Below, piece by piece: positions 1 to 11,967 of a stretch of DNA of 64,000 nt. Origin of the DNA: Lineus longissimus (taxonomy: Eukaryota; Nemertea; Pilidiophora; Heteronemertea; Lineidae). Position 1 is the stretch's first letter. Each line of letters opens with the position of its first letter. Made by a program: the position numbers and the translations under genes. The notes beneath the pieces were generated by a model, which did not search any database, was not told the origin of the DNA, and saw only the letters and a list, made by a program, of their open reading frames with translations. Location: positions 8,062,001 through 8,126,000 of the forward strand of contig NC_088321.1 of assembly GCF_910592395.1 (NCBI RefSeq). Reading direction: 5' to 3'.

Positions 1-750
1 GCTTAATCTGAACAGCGATCGTGTTGTAGGAGTGAGCCTTAGGCCTATCCTTGCTTCGCAGAGGCCAGTGTTTTTCTTTATGGCATACTTGCCAAGTTCT
101 TATTATCCTGCAAGCATCTTCGTGGAGTATGTGGATTATCTTTTCAAAATTTGCGAATTTTATGGCTCCACTGGTAAAATAGCGATCATGGGGACCTAAT
201 GAATGCGCAAATTAGTCGTGACTGTCAAAGAGCTAGGTGTCTTGAGTCCTTTTTATTGCTGAAAAGAACGAATCAGTTTCGTATCCTCGTTAGTAACTCG
301 TTTTCGGGCTTCACCCCAAATGAAGTGGACTTTCTTTCCGACAATACAACCCGCGCTATGAGCAGAGCCGCTGAACTGACCATTCCACAAAGGAACTCCC
401 GTAAACGACACCGTCCTCACTGGAATGACAATCTTAAATCTCTCCACGAAAACATGCGCCTCGTAGGCACGAGTGGCTAAAAGCTGGTAAATCGGGTGAA
501 CCGAACTCAACCATATGCGTATAAGCGGCAAAAGCGCATATTTCGTGCGGAACTTAGAAATTTAATGAAGAATTGTTAGGAATGAATGAACAGTCTGAGC
601 TCTGCTTTTTTAAACTGGAAACAGGTGAAAAGACATCAGCGTCCTCCACCATCGGCACTGTGCTTCGATGATACAATTTACCATACTCTACTGATTTCAG
701 CAAGAAGTGGGCAGAGTACTTCGAAAACATCTTTATAGACTAGACAATAC
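1..750 (+). mobile_element. Non-LTR retrotransposon remnant (endonuclease and linker)
   Basis: Translating across frames gives pieces of an APE-type endonuclease. A 'YLPSSYYP' stretch near 90 precedes 'IMGDL.NAQIS' near 187-217, matching the GD(L/F)N catalytic block of the family. After it comes a Trp- and Arg-rich linker (residues such as HWNDNLKSL near 420) and a segment around 695-740 that reads like 'KKWAEYFENIF', typical of the stretch between endonuclease and reverse transcriptase. Stops and frame changes are frequent and no RT catalytic motif follows, so this is an old truncated copy. It runs off the left edge and is followed by gypsy sequence. Confidence 0.6.
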
Positions 751-814
751 GTCCGGTAAGACAATTGTGAAGAAGCTGAATCTCACTTTGTCAGATTCGG
801 TACATCACACCGGT

Positions 815-1690
815 CTAAATAATTCAAGGACTTCGTAGTGCTTCGAACTTTAAACTCTACGACACGAACAGCCCTTACTTCCATTCTAGCAATCGCCAGG
901 CGGAGCTGTTCAAAGCGTCTCTTAAGGACATCTCACAGCGACCATAGTGACTTTTACATGAACTTATATTGTTAAATTGGCGGAATACTCCTATGGACTC
1001 TGCGCTCGGCTGTCATGATCAAGCGCAACGAAATTTGTCTCGGTGCACGTGACGCGCTCAACGCTTCCCACAGCTGAAGGTCCTGCTTGAACCCCATATA
1101 AATTGTCCAAAAATGCCAATCTGAACTCCGTCGAAATTCAAAGATATCCGTGAACAAATCATCCAAACCTTTTACACATTTGGTACAAGGTGATAATGTT
1201 CGCATTCCGACCGATAAAGGATATGACAAGGGTGAGATATTCACAAGGAGAGCGGACCAATCAAGATCTAATTATGTCCAAGCCAAACCAGCAGGATTCC
1301 AATAACAGAAGAACCGCAACCATCTCTTCAAAAAAGTGCCAAGTTATAGTTACAATAAAGATAGCAATTCTGAGCAGGGTCACGCAGTCATCCGTGCCTT
1401 TATAAACTGCACCAGCTCCTCAGACTGACGCAGGACATCCGCCAATTACCTCACAGACTTCCAGACAGACTTCTTGCAAAATGTCAACTTGAAAGTCGAG
1501 AAAGAAAGGGACACCCGGAATATTCTGTTACAAAAGAACAATTGGAGCATCTTCTGGTTATCGGCTTTACTCTGGCTTCAATTGCCAGGAGAAAGTTGCT
1601 CGGAATGTGAAGTCGGCAGACAGTCGACCGCCACATGACCGCCACATGAACCATTTTCGGTTCAAACACGTCGCCAGAGGTTGAGTGTAT
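815..1690 (+). mobile_element. Ty3/gypsy integrase remnant, copy 1
   Basis: Around 850-920 one frame reads 'NSPYFHSSNRQAELFKASLK', which matches the SPYxPQSNGxAE block of Ty3/gypsy integrases. Near 975-1000 the 'WRNTP'-like motif is recognisable, followed at 1210-1300 by 'KGYDKGEI' and an 'SNYVQAKPAGFQ' stretch, the usual C-terminal integrase region where the product is bounded by basic residues. The reading frame is broken by stops and indels. The last 450 bases are clearly related to 43,660-44,130, the second copy in the window. The RNase H and the central DDE core are absent here. Confidence 0.65.
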
Positions 1691-1734
1691 TAAGCAGAGA
1701 GGAACTGGTGAAGAATCGGTGCGACGAATAAACC

Positions 1735-2012
1735 ATGAAACGGCCGAGGGCCGTTGTACTCACCGTATAGATATTTGGTGGTAAGGAATGCATCCTGGAA
1801 ACATGCTACATGTATAGTATATAGGTCAAACCAAATTCGTAATGTATCACTGCTTGGGATATGCATCCTTGCTCGGAGAACCTACCATAATTTTTTTATT
1901 GAAAACGAATCACTCATAATACAAGAGAGATATCACACTTTTTAGGTTTCCACTTCTGGCCCCCTGGTGGTCAAGTCAAGAATCAGATCGGACCGAAATT
2001 CACTATCAGGAT
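1735..2012 (+). repeat. Dominant dispersed repeat, 5'-truncated-length copy (left end only)
   Basis: Starts with the family left end (ATGAAACGGCC... then CTCACCGTATAGATATTTGG) and runs through the block containing 'GGCCCCCTGGTGG' before breaking off. This is the same family as the copies at 14.3, 17.6, 20.0, 22.1, 35.3 and 45.7 kb. Confidence 0.8.
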
Positions 2013-2196
2013 ATGCAGGACAGCGATCCGTGCGGTAGCTTTGGGGCGGGTAGCCAGCTGTTCATAACAATTCAATGAACCTCGGTTTTATGAATGTCTC
2101 ATTGAAGGACTAATCATAATCAGTTGCCTGCAGCGGGTGGCCAATGCATTAACTCTTTCATCTTTTTTCCAGGTCCAGGCCTTTTAATCAAGCCAG

Positions 2197-2212
2197 CCCC
2201 CCCCCCCCCCCC
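2197..2212 (+). repeat. poly(C) tract, C16
   Basis: Uninterrupted run of 16 C. It is one of several long C or G runs in the window. Confidence 0.95.
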
Positions 2213-2864
2213 ATATTAGTAACACGGCAACGTGTGAGGTCTGCACTCAAGGCAGTAGACCCCATTGGAACACGGTGATTGGAAGTGCTACCAGATGGGG
2301 CCAGGTAATCCGGCGAAGGAAGCACCATGTTCCCTTTCCAAATTCTCTGTGGCATCTTGATACACATCACCCTCTTCTTAGGTTAATAAAAAAGTGTATG
2401 AGGGGGCCAAGAGGGATTATAAAGTTATTGTACTGTTAACAGTATTAGACTGCAACCCAGATAGTTTATGCAGGCGTTATAACTTTGAGTTCTCTGTGGA
2501 CCAACCTCGTCTTGAAATTAACAATCTCAAAATGGAACTTAATTCATACATTATGCATTGTGCATAGTGCGCAATGTATATACGCATAAACTGTCAAGTG
2601 TTGCAGTAAAATCCAGGCAAAAATCCGGCAAAATATTTCTGGGTTACACTTACAGTTGCTAGCTAGTAGGTAGCAATTGAGTCAGACCCTTTTGTACATG
2701 TATTGTATCCCATGATTCAATTTGAGGTATTTATCCCTGAGATAAATGATAAATTGCCATTACATGGTAGGATAGAAGAGATCAGCACTCTTTTTATGTT
2801 TCCGCAATGTTGTTTATGTCCCTTCAATTCAACATAAATTGTTGTAATTTTTTACTTTTCACAG

Positions 2865-3652
2865 GTGGCGATTGGTGGTCAATAGTGCAATTGATATTGT
2901 TTCACGGTGTCTGGTTCCGTGCATAAGGGTTTTGCCTGAAAACACAGCCCGAACGTGTCTGCGTGTATTCATCAATGGAATTCAGAGGTATGGACAGCCC
3001 AGTCACATTCGTATCGATGGTGGTGGAGAATATGTCCATGTTACTGAATTTCAAAATCGAAGGATGGTTGCAAACAGAGGCAGTGTGTTGATTGGTGCCT
3101 CTGTCCATAACCAACGAGTGGAAAGACTTTGGAGGGATGTTTTTACCGAAGTAATTGACATATTTTACAAACTGTTTTACCACATGGATGAACATGAAAT
3201 TCTTAATGTCACAAATGAAACTCATATATTTTGTCTACATTACACTTTCATTCCTATCATTGATAATGAACTACGATAAATGCCCACAATAACCACCGTA
3301 TCAGAACTGAACACAATCAGACCACTTTACAGCTTTGGTTCGGAGGTATAATTATCCAGCGCATTGAGAATTTTAATCAACCGCTATACAAAATATTTTA
3401 CATCCCAATATTGATGGTGATGAGGGGGATGATGCCTGGTTTGAACAGCATGGGGTTGATTGGGATCATTCTGATCCAGAAAACATCAGAAGAATTATAA
3501 TCACTAGAAATCCTATAAATGAAGAAGAGCCTTCGGAGTTACTGGAAAACTTTCCTGCAGAAGTGCTCTTATCCTATTCAGATTCTCATGGAATGGACAT
3601 TTATGGTAGAGTTCTCCACTTTGTGATGACAGTATTAGAGAACATTGATTAA
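2865..3652 (+). pseudogene. Integrase-core-domain protein, last exon, frameshifted
   Basis: A strong splice acceptor (TTTTTACTTTTCACAG) ends at 2864, and the frame opens in phase 1 with 'WRLVVNSAIDIVSR'. Residues match the metazoan rve-like integrase-core family of uncharacterised intron-bearing genes: the 'HGAIDGxSR', 'RIDGGGEY' and 'SVHNQRVERLWRDVF' blocks, and 'HIFCLHYTFIPIID'. Just after 'DNELR' a stop appears at about 3277. The expected continuation, 'NNHRIRTEHNQTTLQLW', is in another frame from 3279. The C-terminal region ('HGVDWDHSDPENIRR' and 'GMDIYGRVLHFVM') is in a third frame from 3407 to a TAA at 3650-3652. Two indels therefore break an otherwise complete 3' exon. Upstream exons were not found in the 2.8 kb to the left. 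Whether the family is a domesticated transposase or a host gene is not settled here. Confidence 0.7.
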
Positions 3653-5269
3653 ATATGAGCACACTGCAATTTAGGATAGGATAGGTAGGATCCCTGATAT
3701 TGAGACCGACCGGTGAAAAAGTGCGCAGTCGTTGCATCATCATGGACTCTTTGACAAGTCTGGTGTTCTAGGGGCATGGATATATCATAAAGCTAGAGTT
3801 GAACCACAGTAGATTTTTGGAAATATTTAGGTTGATAAGGTGCGCATTTACTTTTGATTAACAGGGTATTCCGATCGACTGGTGGTCCAGGAAAATAGAA
3901 ATGCATTTACCCGGTGTACCAGCGATAGCAGTCCTAAGGTTAGTTGTCCCCCAAACAAAACATTTGTATTGTCAACGGTTATGGTTAGGGTTAGTTGTAT
4001 ACTCGGAAAAATAGAACACAACGCCTTAATCTGCTGTTACAATAGAAAGCGGACTATGGTTCAAGGGGGACTTTGATCGCTTTCACACCGGTATATACCA
4101 TGCTGTAGTGAAGGGCATGTTAAATGAATACAAACTTGCTGAAACTTATTAGGTATTTATAGTAGTAGTTCATTGGTCAACACTGAACACAACAGCAATG
4201 TTTGAATTTAAATATAGAATGTAAATATATTATATACAATTTGAAATGTTCAGATTCAATTACAAATTCCAAATAATTAGCAAACATACCGGTAGGCCTT
4301 TAAGGTATAACATGTGCATTTTTTTTCATTAAAAAGGTCTAATGGCCCATCATATCAAGACAATGCGTCTTGTCTCTAATACTTGTTTGCCTAGTATAAC
4401 TCTTGGTAGTGAAATATATTTCTTGCTGTTGGCAGCTGGAATGAACTTGACCATCATAAACTGTTCCTCCAAATCAGGATCTCCTCTGTACCATTTGAAC
4501 TATGATTGATTTGTTTCAGAGTTGTCATCTTCATACCACAGAACCTACATGAACTAACGTAAAAAACTGAACTGCTGTGATGCTGCGTATTACGTATTAT
4601 ATTGTTCCAAGGAGACCAGCAAGTATCCATGGTCTCTCAGTCAAACGTCAACCCCTACAGTTTATGACAAGGACAAACAGAGTGGCCAGACTAAAATGCC
4701 GTTCTGCCAGAAAACAAGTTGGTAATAGCCAATAACTTTCTTGGATACAACACTGGCTTGATATATTATAGTGTTTGTGATGGAACAAGTCAGACCTGTC
4801 TTTGCAGGAGGTGTTGACCAAGAGGAGCTTCTGTGGTGTGCAACCAATTTGGAATCAAATTAATGTTTTTAAAGTCCAAGTTCTCAGTTGGTGTCAATAT
4901 CTGGAGGGCTTTTCATGAATTTGATGACGGTGATTGTGATGTTTAGGCCCAATTCTTGCTCATCAAGTTAAAGTGGTCAAGTTGAAGTCTCTTTTGGCAC
5001 CAGTAATGTTAAAATTGTCACTGGAAGCTTCCATTATGGAGCATTTTGCCAGACTGATGCATTGTATACAACAATGTGAGACATGCGACAAATGACATGT
5101 AGAATATTGCTCTTACAGCAAAATATACTCAGAGACATAGCGCTGGCGAAATGTATACACTTGAATACCAAGATGAAACGTTGAATAAAAATAGAATAAA
5201 CACTTTTATTGTTACAAACCACATTGAATTTTACAATGTAAGTGTACAAACAAGTGATATGCATATATA
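3653..5269. other. Intergenic, nothing recognised
   Basis: AT-rich sequence with only short ORFs that have no recognisable motif. No tRNA, tandem array or terminal repeat was seen. Confidence 0.5.
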
Positions 5270-5570
5270 AATATTTTCGAAAACAAGTCACTAATATTAA
5301 AGCGCGATATTGCACTTTTTAACCTTTGTCCCCTGGTGACCAAGTTGAGAATCAGATCAAACCGAAATTCGGTGTCAGAAGTTATGATTATGATGTAGGA
5401 GGTGTTTGTACCAAATTTCAAGTTCATAGCTTTACAGGTTAAGAAACGTGGCATAGTTACACTCAAACGGCAAATTTACGCCATTTGACATCTGTTACAT
5501 TAAGATTAGGTCATTTATCAAAAACCTGTATGATATGTGATGTATCCTTGCTAGGAGAACCTATTGTGGG
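5270..5570 (+). repeat. Dominant repeat, internal fragment
   Basis: Contains the family core: the 'cactaata..gcgatattgcac' block, 'CCCCTGGTGACCAAG', 'TTTCAAGTTCATAGCTTTA' and 'GTTAAGAAACGTG', then 'GATATGTGATGTATCCTTGC'. Both ends of the element are missing. Confidence 0.8.
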
Positions 5571-5939
5571 CATTATGGATTTTAAGGTTTAGTTCTTTAT
5601 CATATTTCCTATGGTCCCTTTAAGGCTGTGCAGCAGACAGGCCTGGGTCGTTAAGATAATCCTTTGTTTTCCAGATAGTGATAAGGCTTGTGTTGGCATT
5701 GTTTATTGGTTGGGGATTTCACACATTCGTTACTGGAGGGAAGTTTGTATTGTTCTAGTATCATGTGTCTTGGCCTATCGTGTAGTGATCTAAATTATGT
5801 AACGGGGCTATATTTTGGGCTGGGACTACTTGGGATGTTCACTCCTTTAGTATTGAATTCATTGTGTTCCTACTCCTCGGGGTAAGTATATAAACTGGGG
5901 TTTTCTGCTAGATTCTTCAGTGTGGCAAGCCTCGAGCTG

Positions 5940-6180
5940 TGCACTCAACCTCTCTTCAGATTCAATGTTAAAGCGCTGAACTCATCTATCGCTCTTGGAA
6001 AGTGTATGTTATAGTGCTGCCTTTCTTAGAGTGTAGCGCTGCATTCAACCTCTCTTCCGAGTTTATGTTATAGCGCTGAACTCATCTATTGCTCTTGGAA
6101 AGTGTATGTTACAGAGCTGCACCAACCTCTGTTTTTTTTCTGCTTAGAATTGCATGTTTTAGCGCTGCCTTTCTGTGTGA
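5940..6180 (+). repeat. Short tandem duplication (period about 100 bp)
   Basis: The segment with 'CTCAACCTCTCTTC', 'AGCGCTGAACTCATCTAT' and 'GCTCTTGGAAAGTGTATGTTA' occurs twice in direct order (from 5943 and from 6043), with a third degenerate start at 6121. Confidence 0.7.
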
Positions 6181-6554
6181 GACAAACTTCTCTGGGAGTA
6201 CACTTGTTCACTCATCATTTAATTAGAGTCCAAGGTTGTGGACATAGAAAATATTCTGAGAGAATGAATATCCTGTTGAGGTTTAGTCCGAGGTTTATAG
6301 TGCGCAAGTCACAGTTGTGACAGAAGTTTGAGGTTGTAAATATAAGTTGTGGGATGATTATGATGACGTAATACCTGCTTGTAAATAGAAGTTATGACGA
6401 GTTATGAATAAAGAGTGTATATGGAGATCAGTTGTTTCTGGTTATAAATACTAGATAGTTAAGTGTTTCCTGCCCCGTTTTAGCAGGACCTTCATATTTA
6501 ATTAGTTTGAAAGTGGCAAGTCTTCTTACTGCTAGGACGACTTAGTCACACAAC

Positions 6555-6785
6555 ACTATCATCATTTTATTAAAAAACGAGTCACTTATAAGTGAGATAT
6601 AATACTTTTTGCCCCCTGGTGGTCAAGTGAAGAATCATATTGTACCAAAATTCAGTGTCGAAGGTCACCTGACCTGGGAGTACAAAGTTTCAAGTCCATA
6701 GCCCTAGCTATTAAGAAACGTGCACCACTCTTTTTGAAACAGGATACAGACAACTACATTAATACCCTACCGTGAGCCAAAAACC
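6555..6785 (+). repeat. Dominant repeat, right-end fragment
   Basis: Carries 'GCCCCCTGGTGGTCAAGTG', 'TTAAGAAACGTGCACCACT', 'GAAACAGGATACAGAC' and ends 'CCTACCGTGAGCCAAAAA', the family right end. The (ACG)n tail is nearly lost. Confidence 0.8.
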
Positions 6786-7329
6786 GTACAGTACAGACAA
6801 CCTTTATCCTTCATATACACATATGCAGGTAAATTATTCACCAAACTTTGTCCGATAGTTTCATACATAACATTTACATGTCAAAGTTCCATCTCAGAGT
6901 CTTCTCTCCAACTGGAACTTGCATGTACAGCCGATGAGTGATACAAAAAAGTTCCAGGTCAATGTACTCTACAATTAAAATATGATCCTTTCAAGATCCA
7001 CAAGTCAGTCCCCACCAACAGAGCAACTCAAAATACATGCACAGCAATCAGGTCAGGACTGCATATCATATTCGGGCTGCACTTCAGACACATTTCCGTG
7101 AAGATTATAAGATCCCTGGGAGGAGGCAGGGGCTAATAATTATGCCAGGCTGAAGAAAGTGGTTGAGTTGTGTATGAAACGCACTACAGACAACTTTTTA
7201 GCACATAGCTCAGTGAGAATTTTGCGTGCAACAAAATTCAAGGTTATTTGTCCATGTGTCTTAGCCCAGTAGCTAATTCGGCACTTTGTTTACATTCAAG
7301 TTCTAACACAGCTATTTTAAATGGAATAA

Positions 7330-8830
7330 CACCAAGTTCAGCCAACTTGGCATTGGTCTCCAACACTGATTGAGCAACCCCTCACCGAACGGCAGTGCAC
7401 TGAAATTGACTGCATCACACTGCTTTTGACTGACACCCCCACTGCATATGACTTTTTAGGCATGCCATTTTTTCTTAATGTTAAAAAACCACTAATTTTG
7501 ACTGAAAGATCACTGCAAAGCACTGCCACCTGCATATCATTATGAACGACATACAGTGGAACCTCCCTTAGCAGACACCTCTCTATTAAGGACAACCTCT
7601 CTATTAAGGACACTAGGTTTGGTCCCAAATTGGCTGTTTCCATTCCATTTGACCTCTCTAATCAGGACACCTCTCTATTAAGGACAGCACTTGTCAGTCC
7701 TGAGGGTGTCCTTAATAGAGAGGTTCTACTGTATTTCAAAAACACTGCCTATGACTGAAAGACCACTGATTTCCACTTCTCCAACTCTGATCGAAACCCG
7801 TGGCATTTTCAAAATGACTGAAAACCACTGCTTTATGACTGGTGAGATTAAGATTTGATGGCAGTGTAAAGCAGTGGTAATTGCAGTCAAAGTCAGGCTG
7901 TAGGTGCTGTAATGTATGCATGCACTGCAAGATATCTGCATGGGAGCTGCAGTCAACAGCTGATGTTCTGGGCATCAATATATACACATCAATCAGTCTG
8001 TTAGACCATTATTCTAGAGGCTGCGTGCAGTAACTTTATTTGGATGTCAATTTGATCTTCAATCCCTGACATCACTGAAAGTAGCTAAGTGCCATGTGTG
8101 GTTTCAATTGTCTAGTAACCCCATCTGACCACTGTCATTATTGCTTCAGTGACAAAGTTTGCAATGACGTAGGTCAAGGACGTAAATTAGTCATTTAAAA
8201 TGGTGTTTTTTTACTGTGACACATCATCATGCAATGGCGATGTCCTCTATTTGTGCACGACTTGTAGATGACGTCATCACTGCCATATTAGATGCAAACA
8301 CATCATCTAAAATAGGACAGCAAAAGTAACAGTTGGCTAGAAATTTTTGCTTTTTCGCACAATTTCTTTGGTTGCCATCAGCACGGGGGGGGGTCACGTC
8401 CCCCAAACCTCTCTCGGCATCCGTGCCTGCATGCCATTGAATAAATTATTCATATTAACAATGAAAATGACTGCTCCCTCCTGGAGGTTTTGGAAATGGC
8501 AGTCAAAATCAGTGGTGTTTCAGTGTGGATTCAGTGTGCTGTGAAACATTTAAATTAACACCGAACCCCACTGCCAGCCCTGTGCATGATGCATAGTGGG
8601 GAGTCATTTTCAGTGTCAAAAACAGTGGAAATCAGTCAGCCAAAATATTTAAATGAGCACTGCTTTTGACTGCCCTACCACTGATTTTGACTATCTTACC
8701 ACTGCTTGAGACTCCCTGACCTCTCTTTTTGATTGCTGTACAACTGTATGTTTGGTAACGCGTGACTGAAAAACACTCCCTTATGACTGCTTTCCACTGA
8801 TTTCAACACTGCCATATAAATGTAAGGTAA
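7330..8830. repeat. Region dense in CACTG / TTTTGACTG motifs
   Basis: Short motifs of the type 'CACTGNTTTTGACTG' and their reverse complement 'CAGTCAAAATCAGTG' recur many times in both orientations. No clear terminal repeats or target duplication were found, so this may be one decayed element with subterminal motifs or several. Confidence 0.35.
7554..7731. mobile_element. 178-bp MITE, Tc1/mariner-pogo type, TA target site
   Basis: Terminal inverted repeats CAGTGGAACCTC... and ...GAGGTTCTACTG are flanked by TA on both sides (7552-7553 and 7732-7733). Inside, 'CTCTCTATTAAGGACA' occurs in direct copies and in inverse ('GTCCTTAATAGAGAGG'). The TIR style and TA duplication fit the pogo/Tigger-related MITEs common in animals. 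A lone 'GAGGTTCTACTGTA' end also occurs at 25,217-25,230. Confidence 0.85.
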
Positions 8831-9989
8831 TTCTATGGAGGACCTTTCAGAAAAGCCCAATTCAATTTCCCTAAAGATGACTTCCTCTACCACACAACTT
8901 TTAGCCTATTCCAGGGCAGGTTTAGACACAAGTCTAATCCCAATCTCAATAATGAACACTTCTTTGTGTTATTGCTCTTGGGAAATCCACTGATATAGCA
9001 GTAAGACAATACCTACTTATTTGTGGACCATTAAGTCAGGTAAGGGCATGGTCAAAATTGTTCCAGGAAACAAAGTCTCACTCATTATCTTTTTGTTCTA
9101 CAAATTTCATGTTCATGCAAAGCTATTTAGTTGGCTTTACATATATACATTTCTTTCTATTGGTAGAGGTGTGTTATCATCTTAACTTTTGTCATAGCCA
9201 GAGCAGGCCTGGACCTACCGCTGGATTATTTGTATGTGTAGTATTTAGCTTACCTAAGTTAAGTTTGGGAAGCTAACATGATTGCCAAATTAGCTTGATT
9301 AATGTTATGCAATCAGTAATTAGTAGTTTTCATGTTAAATCAAATGCTGTATATCTGACATTCAGGACTGGCACTCCAACCAGGGAAGACCTATACCAGA
9401 ATTGGATCCCAGTTTTGTGATTTGTGAATGTATTAACACCTGGACTTGAAAATATATCATTTAGAAGGGAGTTCCATCTTCAAGTCTTTACTGAACATTA
9501 TTAAGCTAGTCCACTCTGAATTTCAAACATATTAGTAACACTGCAACCTGACAGAATCCTGACTGACATCACACTGCTTTTCGGTGAGGGACTGCACCTA
9601 GCCAGATAATATACCTCATCTATACCTCAAACAATTTGTTAAGAAGAATTTACAAAAGTGATTCTTCTGAAAATGGAATTGCTATGACACCAAGGTATTT
9701 TAAAACGCAAAATGCCTTCAAAACCTCAAATTATTGTACAATGTCCAGTGATAGACCATGTGTGAGCTAAGTATAGACTATTTGCTTATGAGAGCTACAT
9801 ATGGACTTGATTCGCAGCAGTTGATATAAATGATAGAAAACTATTAAAACATTTGACATTAACTAAATAGCTAGACTCTACATGTATTAGTGATAAACAG
9901 TGTACATGTACAGGACCAATAAACTTTGTTCCACAGCAGTGAACACATAAAATGCTAAAAAAATTATGAAGAGAATAGCCTAACATGAC
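8831..9989. other. Intergenic, nothing recognised
   Basis: No motif-bearing ORF, RNA gene or repeat ends recognised in this AT-rich stretch. Confidence 0.45.
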
Positions 9990-10595
9990 AATGAAGCGGC
10001 CAGGGCCGTTGTGCTCACCTGTAGACATCAGCCAACATACACTATTTTCTCACCTTGAAAAGTAGGCTTAGGTGGGTTAGGGCTAGATCAAATTGCTTTT
10101 GAGTTATAGCACTTGGATCCGTTTTGAGTGGCCATATCTGAAGCTGGAACAGGCTGAAATTGTGCCCCGGAGAAGGTCTTCTCCGGGGCACAAAATGTTC
10201 CAGGTTTTGAAGTTGCTATGTAAAACAATGACAAAACGTGCCACATTTTTTGTTTTTTTCCAACTTTGACCTCGGTGACCTTGAAAAGTAGGTCAAATCA
10301 AAAACCTGTATTATATGTGATGCACCATCACAAGATGAACCCACGATAAAAGTTTCGTCATACTAGCTAGCAGCGTTCAGGAGTTATGGCCAAAAGGTTT
10401 TCACAAAGCGCCCCCTATATGCCAGAACAATAATCAAATCGCGCCGTATTTAGGTATACAAGTTACTGTTGCCCCAAGAGACCCCACACACTAAGTTTAA
10501 AGTTTCAAGGTCCAGTGGTTTAAGAAACGTGCCACCATTGTTTAACGGACGACGCGCTATCACTATAGCTCCCCTGTCCTTAAGACAGGTGAGCC
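9990..10595 (+). repeat. Divergent subfamily of the dominant repeat, full length (about 606 bp)
   Basis: The left end ATGAAGCGGCCAGGGCCGTT precedes GCTCACCTGT, and the right end is ACAGGTGAGCC. The 10-bp terminal inverted repeat GCTCACCTGT is perfect and supports a DNA-transposon-like structure for the family. The body has one 'GACCTCGGTGACCTTGAAAA' block and 'AAGAAACGTGCCACC', but differs elsewhere from the main subfamily. Confidence 0.7.
10161..10192. other. Perfect 15-bp-stem GC hairpin
   Basis: TGTGCCCCGGAGAAG and its exact reverse complement are separated by two bases. It sits inside the repeat copy at 9990-10,595. Confidence 0.9.
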
Positions 10596-11254
10596 GAAAA
10601 CCAAATACTAGACTAAACTCAACATTCGCTACACGTACCCGTAATTAACAATGAAGAGAACCATGAATGGCAGATAAGATGTACAGGTAGGGATAAAAGT
10701 GAATTAACAAAATAGACATTTGCTATTATAAAGAAAATGGCTTCATTCAAGACTTTTGAGAAGTTATTGAGACAAAGAGAGCAAAATTATAGATATTAAG
10801 TATAAACAATAGCTATGCCTACATTGTACTTTAAAGTATAACAGGGTCATGAAAGCACAATTTTTCTTCAAGACCTAAACCCGCATTCATCCCCAAGGCT
10901 ACCACAATTACCTGAGAAAGAGCATCAAACTAACCGGATTCACATTAGCAAAAGATACTGATTAAGTGGACAATGCATATTGGTTAAGAAACGTGCTATA
11001 GTATATAGCCAAATCTACATTTCATGCCATTTAAAGAGATCCAGTCGTGGCACAAGTCTTTATTTAGACTACAGCTGAATGTGGTAAAAATAACTAAATT
11101 GGTGATTGCTTCTCATGCAGCTTATTGGCTAAATAATCACCTACCGATGGGGAACTCGAAACTGCTAACATTTATCAATGGAAGCTAATTCTCGCCTTAA
11201 GTTTCAACCGGGCCGTTTAAAACTCCTGTTTTTTATAAGAGTTTTGCTGTAGGT

Positions 11255-11460
11255 TACCTTTAACCTCTGTGACCTTGAAAAGTAGGTCAAATAAAAAACC
11301 CATGTGACACATACCTTATGGAGGTTAGATGTACCCATGGTATCGAATTGGTGGCAGGTAATCACATTTCTACATTTTTTCTGAATTTAGCCACCTGTTG
11401 GCAAATTGATGAATGAAATGGAACCAAACTCTCGGCTGTAAGATGACCTGACAATGTACT
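11255..11460 (+). repeat. Dominant repeat fragment adjoining the HECT exon
   Basis: Contains 'CTCTGTGACCTTGAAAAGTA' and a degenerate 'CCACCTGTTGGCAAATTG' block. A second scrap of the family ('GGTTAAGAAACGTGC') lies at 10,979-11,040. The exon of the minus-strand gene ends about 30 bases away, so this may mark the truncation point of that gene. Confidence 0.6.
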
Positions 11461-11489
11461 CATAGGGTGTGTACGAAATGTGGGATCAA

Positions 11490-11967
11490 TGGTCACTGCA
11501 GTTAAGAAAACTCTCGTCATTCTCGGGTACATACCTTAAAAAAACTCGATGTACATGGTGTCAGGCATCTGCAGTTGAAATAACGCGGCAAGAGAGTCTT
11601 TACAAACGGAAGGGGAAAAGTATCCCATCAAGACTACAGCATGAGAAATATTTCTGCCTAAAAGGAACATTTTATCTCTCCCACACCATTCATGGTTCAT
11701 AATGGGAACCTTTTCATTTCTCCTTATAAAAAACTAAAAAAAAACTTTCCGAAAAAAAATTGTAAACATCTCTCTGGTGACACCATCTAGATCTTCAGCC
11801 ACCTCCTCTCCCACTATCACCACTACAATACGATGAAAAACCAAGTCCCTATCCTTCCTGTGATAGTCCATAAGACTTAGAATTGAATCCCTGCGGACAA
11901 AGATCCTTCTCTCTTGTCCAGCTCCCATTAAAATCTTGAGCTCCATTGATCATTTTCGGAGTTGCAG
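11490..11967 (-). pseudogene. HECT-type E3 ligase domain exon, interrupted
   Basis: The acceptor TCTTTCAGATTTAG precedes 11,967. The frame reads 'LQLRK', a TGA, then 'MELKILMGAGQERRIFVRRD', 'FHRIVVVIVGEEV..DLDGVTREMFTIFF', a TAG at 11,734-11,736, and continues in the same frame with 'EKVPIMNHEW', 'FLLGRNISHAVVLMGYF' and 'SLAALFQLQMPDTMYIE'. The VRRD, GEE, D.DG.TRE.F, LGR..SHA.VL.GYF pattern is that of the G2E3-like HECT N-lobe in animals. At 11,538-11,544 a T7 run puts TAA in frame; one more T would give 'FLRYVPENDESFL', so a homopolymer deletion is likely. The C-lobe and catalytic Cys were not found further downstream. Confidence 0.7.
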
